From the NCBI GenBank assembly GCA_012523605.1, contig JAAYTY010000086.1, forward strand, positions 1-9,779: a stretch of 9,779 nucleotides of DNA, read 5' to 3'. Of the stretch, positions 1 to 6,214 are shown one piece after another; position 1 is the stretch's first letter, and every line of letters starts with the position of its first letter. The DNA is from Candidatus Fermentibacterota bacterium (GTDB lineage: Bacteria > Fermentibacterota > Fermentibacteria > Fermentibacterales > Fermentibacteraceae). The translations under genes and the position numbers were made by a program. The notes below the pieces were generated by a model, which had not been told where the DNA came from, searched no databases, and was given only the letters and a program-made list of their open reading frames with translations.

Positions 1-926
1 GCCTCGGGGCAGGAGCCCATCGCCGCGAGAGCCGCCGCGCCTTCCGAAGGATCGGCGAAGAGAACCATCCTCCCCTCGCAGGCGACATGGAGAGGATCGA
101 GCCCGAGCAGCTCACATGCCCCCCTCACATCCTCCAGCACAGGCACGAGACCTTCCTCGATCTCGATCCCCATTCCGGATTCGGCCGCGATCTCGTTCAA
201 GGCTGAGGCCAGGCCGCCTCTCGTCAGGTCTCTCATGCAGTGCGGAGACACTCCCGAGGAGAGCAGGGCTTCGAGAATCCCCGACAGCGGGGCTGCGTCG
301 CTCTCGATGGCGGTTTCGAGGCCGAGCCCGTGGCGCGCCGCCATTATTGCGATGCCGTGCCTTCCAATGTCCCCGCTGAGGATGACGAGGTCGCCATCCC
401 GTATGCTCCCGGGATTCGAGCGAATCCCGCACGGCACGAATCCCACGCCGGAGGAGCTGATGTACAGCCCGTCGCACTTGCCCCTCTCCACGACCTTCGT
501 ATCGCCCGTCACAATGGATACCCGAGCCCGTCGGGCAGCCGCGGCGGCCGAGTCGGCCACACGCATCAGCAGGTCGATCGGGAACCCCTCCTCGATGATG
601 AATCCGAGGGCCAGGCTGTGGGGAACGGCGCCTGTCACCGCAAGGTCGTTGACGGTGCCGTACACGGCGAGCGAGCCTATGTCGCCGCCCGGGAAGAAGA
701 GGGGGGTGACGACATAGGAGTCGGTGGTGAAGGCCGGTGTTCCATTGCAGCCCTCGAGCAGGGCTGAATCGTGGAGATCACCGGGGGCCGGCCTTCCGAA
801 TCGATCTAGCATCGCCGCTATCAGGGAACCCGTCAGGCTCCCTCCACCGCCGTGCGCCATGAGGATGCGGCGGCCGGGATCGGCCGGCAGCGGGCAGGAC
901 ATCACCTCGAACCCGGTATCAGCCAT
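1..926 (-). CDS. hypE: Carbamoyl-dehydratase HypE, [NiFe] hydrogenase maturation (3' end cut by window edge)
   Basis: HypE takes the carbamoyl group made by HypF onto its C-terminal cysteine and dehydrates it with ATP to a thiocyanate, the cyanide source for the NiFe active site. The 308 visible codons show the family's blocks in order: AHGGGGSLTG near residues 24-33, TTDSYVVTP near 67-75, GGDIGSLAVYGTVNDLA near 80-96, TGDTKVVERGKCDG near 140-153, and MRDLTRGGLASALNEIA near 231-247. Family proteins are about 330-350 aa, so only the last 25-40 residues, including the acceptor cysteine, lie beyond position 1. The ATG at 926-924 overlaps the end of hypD by 8 nt, and AGGAG abuts it with no spacer. 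An in-frame ATG at 902-900 (codon 9) would put the glycine-rich motif closer to the N-terminus, as is usual, and is a fair alternative. It is the last gene of hypF-hypC-hypD-hypE visible here. Confidence 0.95.
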   Translation of the reverse strand, partial: MADTGFEVMSCPLPADPGRRILMAHGGGGSLTGSLIAAMLDRFGRPAPGDLHDSALLEGCNGTPAFTTDSYVVTPLFFPGGDIGSLAVYGTVNDLAVTGAVPHSLALGFIIEEGFPIDLLMRVADSAAAAARRARVSIVTGDTKVVERGKCDGLYISSSGVGFVPCGIRSNPGSIRDGDLVILSGDIGRHGIAIMAARHGLGLETAIESDAAPLSGILEALLSSGVSPHCMRDLTRGGLASALNEIAAESGMGIEIEEGLVPVLEDVRGACELLGLDPLHVACEGRMVLFADPSEGAAALAAMGSCPE

Positions 927-2028
927 CTCCTGCGTTTCTCCCCGCCGGGGGACGGTACCTGTGGTAGGCCGTACAGGCCCCTTCCGACGAAACCATCGGG
1001 GCGCCCAGCGGATGCTCCGGAGAGCACTCCCCTCCGAACCACGGGCAGTCCGCGGGCGACATGGAGCCGGACAGCACCCTGCCGGCCATGCAGCGCGCAT
1101 CGTCCTCCGGGGCAGTGACGGAGATGCCGAACCTCCTGGAGGCATCCATGTCATGGAACTCCTCCCGCAGATCCAGGCCTCCTCCGGGAATAGTTCCCAG
1201 ACCGCGCCATCTCCTGTCGACCACCTCGAACACCTCGTCCATCAGTCTCCTGGCCTCTGTATTGCCTTCCGGCTTCACCGAGCGGGAATACTGCACGTCC
1301 ACGCCCGCCCTGCCCTCCTCCAGGCGCTCCAGGCACATCAGAATGCCCTGCATGAGGTCCACCGGTTCGAACCCCGTCACCGCCACGGGAACCCCGTACC
1401 GGTTCGAGAGCTCCTCATACTCCCCGCAGCCCATGACAGTGCAGACATGCCCCGGAGCCACCAAGGCCTCGATACCGGGACCAGGCCGGGAGAGCAGGGT
1501 CTCGACTGCCGGCGGAACCCTGACATGGGAGCAGAGAAGGCTGAAGTCGGATATCCGCCGCCTTCGCGCCAGAAGGACGGCCGCGGCGGTCACGGGCGCT
1601 GTGGTCTCGAATCCCACGGCGAAGAAGACGAACTGCCTGCCGGGCTCGACGGAGGCCATCTCCATAGCGTCCAGCGGCGAATAGACCACGCGCACCTCCC
1701 CGCCGGACGCCCTCGCCGAGGCGAGCGTCTCCATGCCGCCGGGGACTCTAAGCATGTCGCCGAAGCTGCAGAGTACGGCGCCCGGCAGGCGGGACACCGC
1801 GACAGCCTCTTCGATGGATTCCACCGGAGTCACGCACACGGGACAGCCGGGGCCGTGGATCATCGCGACCCCCGGGGGCAGAAGCGAATCGAGGCCGAAT
1901 CGCAGGATGGTGTGCGTCTGCCCTCCGCAGACCTCCATGATGCGCCATGGGCGGGTGGCGATCCTCCGCATTTCCGAACTCATGGCGAGAACGGCTTCAC
2001 TGTTCCTGAACTCGTCAACGAATTTCAA
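919..2028 (-). CDS. hypD: HypD, Fe-S scaffold protein for the Fe(CN)2CO unit
   Basis: HypD forms a complex with HypC on which the iron receives its CN and CO ligands, and it carries a [4Fe-4S] cluster. The predicted 369 aa protein shows MKFVDEFR at the start, EVCGGQTHT (Cys34, His39), GPGCPVC (Cys62, Cys65), CSFGDMLRVPG near 87-97, GHVCTVMG near 193-200, and a C-terminal cysteine set at 313, 328, 335 and 352 that fits the cluster ligands. The start is a TTG at 2028-2026, chosen because the MKFVDE N-terminus is the family norm and GGAGGAG at 2042-2036 lies 7 nt upstream. The frame stays open further upstream to an ATG at 2202, but that extension is hypC read in another frame. The start overlaps the hypC stop by 4 nt (TTGA), which suggests translational coupling. 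Confidence 0.97.
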   Translation of the reverse strand: MKFVDEFRNSEAVLAMSSEMRRIATRPWRIMEVCGGQTHTILRFGLDSLLPPGVAMIHGPGCPVCVTPVESIEEAVAVSRLPGAVLCSFGDMLRVPGGMETLASARASGGEVRVVYSPLDAMEMASVEPGRQFVFFAVGFETTAPVTAAAVLLARRRRISDFSLLCSHVRVPPAVETLLSRPGPGIEALVAPGHVCTVMGCGEYEELSNRYGVPVAVTGFEPVDLMQGILMCLERLEEGRAGVDVQYSRSVKPEGNTEARRLMDEVFEVVDRRWRGLGTIPGGGLDLREEFHDMDASRRFGISVTAPEDDARCMAGRVLSGSMSPADCPWFGGECSPEHPLGAPMVSSEGACTAYHRYRPPAGRNAGDG

Positions 2029-2300
2029 GCCCTCTCTCCTCCGGGCCGCTCTTGGGGAATCTCGAGCGATGCATGAGAGGCGATCTCGGACAGGAAGCCC
2101 TGCAGCCTGGCGGCCTCCTCCCTGTCGATCCTCGATATCGCGAAGCCCGCGTGCACCGTGACGAAATCGCCGGGCGACGCATCCGGGACGCCCGCCAGGC
2201 ACACGAGCCGTGCGACTCCTCCGAACCTCACCCTGGCGGTCCTTTCGAGGCCTTCTCCTCCCGTTATCTCCAGCACCTCACCCGGAATGCCGAGGCACAA
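2025..2300 (-). CDS. hypC: HypC/HybG-family hydrogenase assembly chaperone
   Basis: HypC is the small chaperone that binds HypD and carries the iron-cyanide-carbonyl unit to the hydrogenase large-subunit precursor through Cys2. From the TTG at 2300-2298 the 91 aa product begins MCLGIPGEVLEI, the family signature, with the essential Cys at position 2. The VRFGGV, GDFVTVHAGFAISRID and EEAARLQGFL segments are also typical. The start is fixed by Cys2: the frame runs on to an ATG at 2327, but that would bury the cysteine at residue 11. A GGAGGAG lies 10 nt upstream at 2317-2311. The gene overlaps the end of hypF by 23 nt and the start of hypD by 4 nt. Together with hypD it is one of two adjacent TTG-initiated genes. 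Confidence 0.96.
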   Translation of the reverse strand: MCLGIPGEVLEITGGEGLERTARVRFGGVARLVCLAGVPDASPGDFVTVHAGFAISRIDREEAARLQGFLSEIASHASLEIPQERPGGERA

Positions 2301-4578
2301 CTCCGATCCCCTCCTCCGGCGCGACACAGCCCAGCCCGGCCGCCCAGATCTGACCCAGGGATATTCCCCCGTCCCCCGGGGGAACCTCGCAGTGAGTATG
2401 CACAGCGAACCCCTCCTCCTCCAGCCTCCGCACCGACAGTTCAGAGAGGAGCCTGTTCTGGAAGCAGCCGCCGGTGAGCAGGACTTCTCGCATGCCGGAG
2501 GTCCGTGCCACCTCCGCGATCGCCTCGGCCAGGGTGCGATGGAAGCGCGCCGAAATCGTCCCTGCCGGCACTCCTCCGTCCCTGTCGGCGAGCACCGCCC
2601 CGATCAGAGGCTCCCAGTCGAGGACGAGACTGCCGTCTTCAGCCATGTCCGAAATCGGCATCCGGTATCCGGTGCCTGGATCGCCAATGCCGTGCGAAGC
2701 GTGCTCCAGGGCGATCGCCGCCTCTCCCTCGTATGTAGCCTTGCCGCAGAGGCCGAGAAGAGACGAAACCGCGTCGAAGAGGCGACCCATGCTCGACGAC
2801 AGAGCGCAGTTCAAGCCTTTCTCCAGCATCGCACCCAGAATGCGGATCTCTTTCCGGGCAAGAGGCGGGTCGGGCCATGCGGACTCGATCGAGACCCCCA
2901 TTCCGTAAAGGAATCCCGCAGCGGCTCTGGCTGGATCCACCGGCTCCTCCGGCGATCCGGGCAAGAGGAAGCGCCTCAGCCCTGCGAACCTGCTGAAGGT
3001 GCCTCCCTGCTCCACCCTGAGGAATTCCCCGCCCCAGACCGTCCCGTCCGGGCCGTAGCCGGTGCCATCCCATGTCACGGCCAGGACCGGCCCTCCGAGC
3101 CCGTTCTCGGCCATGCACGACAGAGCGTGGGCGTGGTGGTGCTGCACTCTGACGACCGGCACTCCGAAGGATCCTGCCAGCCTGGTCGTCACGTAGTCCG
3201 GGTGCATGTCCGATGCGGCCAGCTCGGGCTCCGCTCCACACAGAACACGCAGGTCGGCGATCGCTGCTTCCATCACTTTCAGCGATGCGGCGGATTCCAT
3301 GTCTCCGATGTGCTGGCTGACGAAGACCCGCCCTCTCCTCGACACCGCGACAGTGTTGCGTCCCAGCGCGCCCAGAGCGAGGATCGAAGGCCCCTCCTCC
3401 CTGGGAGCCGCAACAGGCAGGGGGGCGTATCCTCGGGAGCGTCGGAGCATCAGCATTCGTCCGCCTGTGATGCAAGCCACAGAGTCGTCCACCGGCCTCG
3501 CTATAGGCCTGTCGTGCACCAGGAAGAGGTCCGCGATTCCGGACAGCCGTTCCAGGGCTTCCTCTTCATCGGTACAGATCGGCTCGTCCGCGAGATTGCC
3601 GCTCGTGGCCACGGCGGGCATGCCGAGATCGTCCATGAGGATCCTGTGGAGCGGCGTGTAGGGCAGCATGACTCCGAGGTACGGATTCCCGGGGGCGACG
3701 GCTTCGCAGGGTCCCGCACGACCGTTCCTCTCGAGAAGGACTATCGGCGCCGCCGACGACTCCATCAGAGCCGCTTCCTGATCGGAAACCGCGCAGAGAC
3801 TCCTCGCGGATTCCAGGGATGGAACCATGATCGCGAAAGGCCTCGACGGACGGCGCTTGGCCCTCCTCAATCTGCTCACCGTATCCTCCGAGGAGGCATC
3901 GGCGAAGAGATGAAAGCCACCGAGGCCCTTCACCGCGACAACGAGCCCCGATTTCAGGGCGTCTACGGCCGAGGCCATGGCTTCGTCACGCATGGCCGAC
4001 ACCCTTCCTGAAGGGCTGAGAAGCGCAAGGGCGGGCCCGCAGGCGGGGCATGCATTGGGCTGTGCGTGGAACCGCCTGTCGGAGGGATCCGAGTATTCGG
4101 CCTCGCACTCGGGGCACATGCGGAACCGTCCCATGGTCGTCCTGTGCCTGTCGTACGGCAGGCCGAGGATGATGGAGTACCTCGGCCCGCAGTCTGTGCA
4201 GTTGGTGAAGGGATACCTGTATCTCCGGTTCGAGGGTTCCGATATGTCCTCGAGGCAGTTGCGGCATACCGCGAGGTCCGGCATGACCGTGAGATCCGGC
4301 TCTCCGGAGAGGCTGGGCAGTACCGAGAACGAAGTGCTGCCCGACTCCCTGACGCGGGTTCGTCTTATCGACGAGATCATCGCAAGAGGCGGAAGCTCCG
4401 AGACGAGCCGGGTCTCGAATTCCTCCAGCGCAGTCTCGCAGGCCTCGGCCTCCACCGTGACGCCCGTCGGGGTGTTCCTGACCCAGCCGCGGATCCCCAT
4501 CCCCGAGGCCAGCCTGTACACGAAGGGGCGGAAGCCCACGCCCTGCACTCTGCCGGAGATGTCCAGCCTTACACGCAC
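2278..4578 (-). CDS. hypF: Carbamoyltransferase HypF
   Basis: HypF turns carbamoyl phosphate and ATP into a carbamoyl-adenylate and transfers the carbamoyl group to HypE, the first step of cyanide ligand synthesis. The 766 aa product has the full four-part architecture: an acylphosphatase domain (GRVQGVGFRPFVYRLA at 9-24, Asn35), a double zinc finger with eight cysteines at 105, 108, 127, 130, 155, 158, 177 and 180 in the exact C-X2-C-X18-C-X2-C-X24-C-X2-C-X18-C-X2-C spacing, a YrdC-like domain (KGLGGFHL at 217-224), and a Kae1-like domain (VQHHHAHAL at 478-486, TWDGTGYGPDG at 502-512, TGGCFQN at 702-708, DGGIS at 736-740). The GTG at 4578-4576 is chosen because it puts the acylphosphatase domain at the N-terminus and has GGGAGG 10 nt upstream. 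An ATG at 4701 would add 41 residues with no family match and would overlap hypA. Confidence 0.97.
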   Translation of the reverse strand: MRVRLDISGRVQGVGFRPFVYRLASGMGIRGWVRNTPTGVTVEAEACETALEEFETRLVSELPPLAMISSIRRTRVRESGSTSFSVLPSLSGEPDLTVMPDLAVCRNCLEDISEPSNRRYRYPFTNCTDCGPRYSIILGLPYDRHRTTMGRFRMCPECEAEYSDPSDRRFHAQPNACPACGPALALLSPSGRVSAMRDEAMASAVDALKSGLVVAVKGLGGFHLFADASSEDTVSRLRRAKRRPSRPFAIMVPSLESARSLCAVSDQEAALMESSAAPIVLLERNGRAGPCEAVAPGNPYLGVMLPYTPLHRILMDDLGMPAVATSGNLADEPICTDEEEALERLSGIADLFLVHDRPIARPVDDSVACITGGRMLMLRRSRGYAPLPVAAPREEGPSILALGALGRNTVAVSRRGRVFVSQHIGDMESAASLKVMEAAIADLRVLCGAEPELAASDMHPDYVTTRLAGSFGVPVVRVQHHHAHALSCMAENGLGGPVLAVTWDGTGYGPDGTVWGGEFLRVEQGGTFSRFAGLRRFLLPGSPEEPVDPARAAAGFLYGMGVSIESAWPDPPLARKEIRILGAMLEKGLNCALSSSMGRLFDAVSSLLGLCGKATYEGEAAIALEHASHGIGDPGTGYRMPISDMAEDGSLVLDWEPLIGAVLADRDGGVPAGTISARFHRTLAEAIAEVARTSGMREVLLTGGCFQNRLLSELSVRRLEEEGFAVHTHCEVPPGDGGISLGQIWAAGLGCVAPEEGIGVVPRHSG

Positions 4579-4635
4579 CTGGCGTGAGCCTCCCGTTCTC
4601 GGATCGAGCTGAGACGGTCTATATTTGCCCAGATT

Positions 4636-4645
4636 CCCGTACGGG
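4636..4645. repeat. Perfect palindrome CCCGTACGGG in the divergent hypF-hypA region
   Basis: A 10 bp perfect palindrome sits inside a wider inverted repeat, TTGCCC-N12-GGGCAA (4625-4648), about 50-70 bp from both gene starts. The wider repeat overlaps the only AT-rich candidate -10 element, a position where a repressor or activator could control both hyp operons. No regulator gene is present in the window, and a short GC palindrome in GC-rich DNA may be chance. Confidence 0.4.
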
Positions 4646-4683
4646 CAAGCCGCCCCGGCGAGGCGGCAGGGGGGCAGTTCCAC

Positions 4684-4689
4684 AGGAGG
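4684..4689 (+). promoter_or_regulatory. Shine-Dalgarno AGGAGG that sets the hypA start at ACG
   Basis: A full AGGAGG lies 6 nt before the ACG at 4696-4698, the ideal distance. It is 33 nt before the first in-frame ATG at 4723, too far to serve it. This supports initiation at the ACG position. Confidence 0.75.
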
Positions 4690-4695
4690 CCTGTC

Positions 4696-5052
4696 ACGCA
4701 CGAACGATCAATAGCTCTTGAGATGCTGGCAATCATCGAGCGCGCCCTGGGCGCCCCGAGGAAACTCTCCAGAGTCACGGTCTCGATCGGCCCTCTTTCT
4801 GGGGTGTCGCCGGATTCGCTGTCATTCTGCTTCGCGCCGATTGCGATCGAGGCGGGGTTCGGAAGCCCGGAACTGGTCTTCCGGAGAAAGGGGATCATGG
4901 TGGAATGCGCCTCCTGCGGAGGTGTCGAGGAGATGGTGGAACCCGGTGCGCAGTGCAGCTCCTGCGGCTCACGTGACAGGAGCATTCTGTCGGGCATGGA
5001 ATGCACGGTGGAGAGCGTGGAGATCGAGGATCGAGAGGAGGCCGGGCGGTGA
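4696..5052 (+). CDS. hypA: HypA, nickel-delivery metallochaperone with apparent ACG start
   Basis: HypA binds nickel through its N-terminal Met-His-Glu and, with HypB, inserts it into the hydrogenase large subunit. It also has a structural zinc site. Read from ACG at 4696 the product is 118 aa and begins (M)HERSIALEMLAIIE, matching the family's MHE-S-A N-terminus. It continues with VTVSIGPLSGVSPDSLSFCF near 28-46 and the zinc site CASC (71-74) and CSSC (87-90). No ATG, GTG or TTG occurs in frame between the upstream stop at 4585-4587 and 4723. Starting at the ATG at 4723 gives 109 aa and removes the nickel-binding His2. ACG initiation, or an ATG-to-ACG change (real or a sequencing error), explains this. 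The stop overlaps the hypB GTG by 4 nt (GTGA). Family identity is secure; how it starts is not. Confidence 0.9.
   Translation, partial: THERSIALEMLAIIERALGAPRKLSRVTVSIGPLSGVSPDSLSFCFAPIAIEAGFGSPELVFRRKGIMVECASCGGVEEMVEPGAQCSSCGSRDRSILSGMECTVESVEIEDREEAGR
5036..5041 (+). promoter_or_regulatory. Shine-Dalgarno AGGAGG for hypB inside the end of hypA
   Basis: AGGAGG ends 7 nt before the GTG at 5049-5051 and so favours this GTG over the out-of-place ATG at 5001, which lies 48 nt upstream within hypA. Confidence 0.7.
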
Positions 5053-5726
5053 GCGGAGGTCCTTCCAGAAGGGTTTCCATCGAGAAGCCGGTCATGACCC
5101 GGAATGACGAGGTTGCGGCGGCGAACAGGAGCATGTTCCTGGATTCCGGCCTCTTCGCGATAAATGTCATCGGCTCCCCGGGCGCGGGCAAGACAAGCCT
5201 CCTGGAGGCGCTTGCGAACCGCTTCGCCCGCGATCTCGCGGTCATCGAGGGCGATGTGCGAACCAGGCGGGATGCCGACAGAGTCGAAAAGGCTGGAAGC
5301 CCCGCCTGGCAGATCGAGACCGGCGGCGCCTGCCACCTCGACGCCGCCATGGTCCGCAGGGCCTGGATGGATTTCAGGGAGACCGCCCGGGGCAGCCGCT
5401 ACCTGGTGATCGAGAATGTCGGCAACCTGATCTGCCCCAGCAGCTACGACCTCGGGGAAGACGTGAAGGCGGCGCTCGTATCCCTGCCCGAGGGCGACGA
5501 CAAGGTGCTCAAGTATCCCGCCCTTTTCAGCCGCATAGACGTGCTCCTCATCGGGAAGATGGATCTTCTGAATCACCTGGACGCCGACCCTGACAGGCTC
5601 GAATCCGAGTGCCGGAGTCTCAGACCCGGCGTGACGGTGTTCCGCATTTCTTCGAAGACCGGCCTTGGCCTGCCCGAGTTCTGCGATTTCATCATAAGGG
5701 GGCGCGAGGCGAAGTTCCGGGCCTGA
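5049..5726 (+). CDS. hypB: HypB, GTPase for nickel insertion
   Basis: HypB is the SIMIBI-class GTPase that works with HypA to load nickel into the hydrogenase precursor. The 225 aa product has the P-loop GSPGAGKT (42-49), VIEGDV near 65-70, the interface metal motif GACHLDA with Cys95-His96, and NVGNLICP with Cys129, which match the G-domain nickel/zinc ligands of the family. The C-terminal half carries FRISSKTGLGL, the guanine-binding G5 region. Where many GTPases have NKxD this one reads GKMD (169-172). The N-terminus lacks both a histidine-rich stretch and the CxxCGC high-affinity nickel motif, so it is a minimal, non-storage type. The GTG start overlaps hypA by 4 nt and has AGGAGG 7 nt upstream. 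The 3' end runs 35 nt into the opposing protease gene. Confidence 0.96.
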   Translation: MSGGPSRRVSIEKPVMTRNDEVAAANRSMFLDSGLFAINVIGSPGAGKTSLLEALANRFARDLAVIEGDVRTRRDADRVEKAGSPAWQIETGGACHLDAAMVRRAWMDFRETARGSRYLVIENVGNLICPSSYDLGEDVKAALVSLPEGDDKVLKYPALFSRIDVLLIGKMDLLNHLDADPDRLESECRSLRPGVTVFRISSKTGLGLPEFCDFIIRGREAKFRA

Positions 5727-6201
5727 AGGTCCTCTCCAGAGCATCAACTGCGGCTTCCACCGCCTTCCGGACTTCATCGGACATCGGCTGTCCGAATCCG
5801 AGGCTGCCGGGCTGTACTGCCAGCATGAACACCTCGGCGCCGGTCTCGCCGGCTATCCTCTCCATGACCATCCCGGGAGACAGCGCATGTGTTCCGGCCG
5901 TGGATGCCTCCAGGAGATCCCCGGCGGCAAGCAGGTCGAGAGTCCCGGTCTCGCTGCCCATGTGCACCGCGTCGGCCAGTATGACCGCCTCGGGCCCTAG
6001 ACGAGCCACCGCTCCGACCTGGTTCTCGGGCGTGGTGCCGGCGTCTATGGCCGGCAGGAGTCCGCTGGATGACACGCGAACGGCCAGTTCCGGTCCGAAA
6101 CCGTCGTCGCCCCTGAGTATGTTTCCCATCCCCAGCAGAACGGTGCGCCGTGCCGCCAAGCGCCCCAGCTTCTCCAGAATGTCTCCGGGCGTTCCCTGCA
6201 A
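5692..6201 (-). CDS. HycI-type [NiFe] hydrogenase maturation protease (peptidase family M52)
   Basis: This endopeptidase removes the C-terminal tail of a hydrogenase large subunit after nickel insertion. The 169 aa product has GMGNILRGDDGFGPELA (24-40), with Asp33 aligned to the metal-sensing Asp of E. coli HycI, then DAGTTPEN (53-60), LADAVHMG with Asp77, and THAL with His105, followed by FMLAVQPGSLGFGQPMSDEVRKAVE (125-149). The GIQP-GF-PM-like block near the C-terminus resembles HycI more than the HyaD/HybD proteases, so the substrate is likely a group 4 (HycE-like) large subunit encoded outside the window. The start is a TTG at 6201-6199 with no clear Shine-Dalgarno. It lies 13 nt after the ferredoxin gene, so re-initiation is plausible. 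The upstream frame has no ATG, GTG or TTG. Confidence 0.93.
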   Translation of the reverse strand: MQGTPGDILEKLGRLAARRTVLLGMGNILRGDDGFGPELAVRVSSSGLLPAIDAGTTPENQVGAVARLGPEAVILADAVHMGSETGTLDLLAAGDLLEASTAGTHALSPGMVMERIAGETGAEVFMLAVQPGSLGFGQPMSDEVRKAVEAAVDALERTFRPGTSPRAPL

Positions 6202-6214
6202 TGCCGGGGAGGCG

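Larger units (their letters stand above)
4579..4695. promoter_or_regulatory. Divergent control region between hypF and hypA
   Basis: This is the only intergenic space between the two hyp transcription units. It holds one AT-rich hexamer, TATATT at 4620-4625, in otherwise GC-rich DNA. It could serve as the -10 of hypA. On the minus strand TTGCCC (4648-4643), 17 nt, then AATATA (4625-4620) is a weak candidate hypF promoter. An inverted repeat TTGCCC (4625-4630)/GGGCAA (4643-4648) surrounds the perfect palindrome CCCGTACGGG at 4636-4645 and could be an operator. A stem GCCGCC/GGCGGC at 4649-4654 and 4662-4667 follows. The promoter reading is inference; the repeats are seen directly. Confidence 0.45.

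Noticed and set aside
724..2076. Plus-strand open frame opposite hypD and hypE
   Set aside because: It is antisense to two clearly recognised genes and has no recognisable domain.
2029..2202. N-terminal extension of HypD to an ATG at 2202
   Set aside because: The extra 58 residues are hypC read in another frame; MKFVDEFR at the TTG is the normal N-terminus and has its own Shine-Dalgarno.
2158..4011. Long open frame on the plus strand opposite hypF
   Set aside because: It lies antisense to hypF, and its translation is low-complexity Arg/Pro/His-rich text with no family match, as expected from GC-rich codon bias.
4579..4701. N-terminal extension of HypF to an ATG at 4701
   Set aside because: The 41 added residues show no family match and run through the divergent promoter region into hypA.
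4723..5052. hypA starting at the ATG at 4723
   Set aside because: It would remove His2 and the conserved N-terminus and has no Shine-Dalgarno at a useful distance, whereas AGGAGG fits the ACG at 4696.
4569..5777. 402-codon minus-strand open frame opposite hypA and hypB
   Set aside because: hypA and hypB are both unmistakable on the plus strand; this is their shadow.
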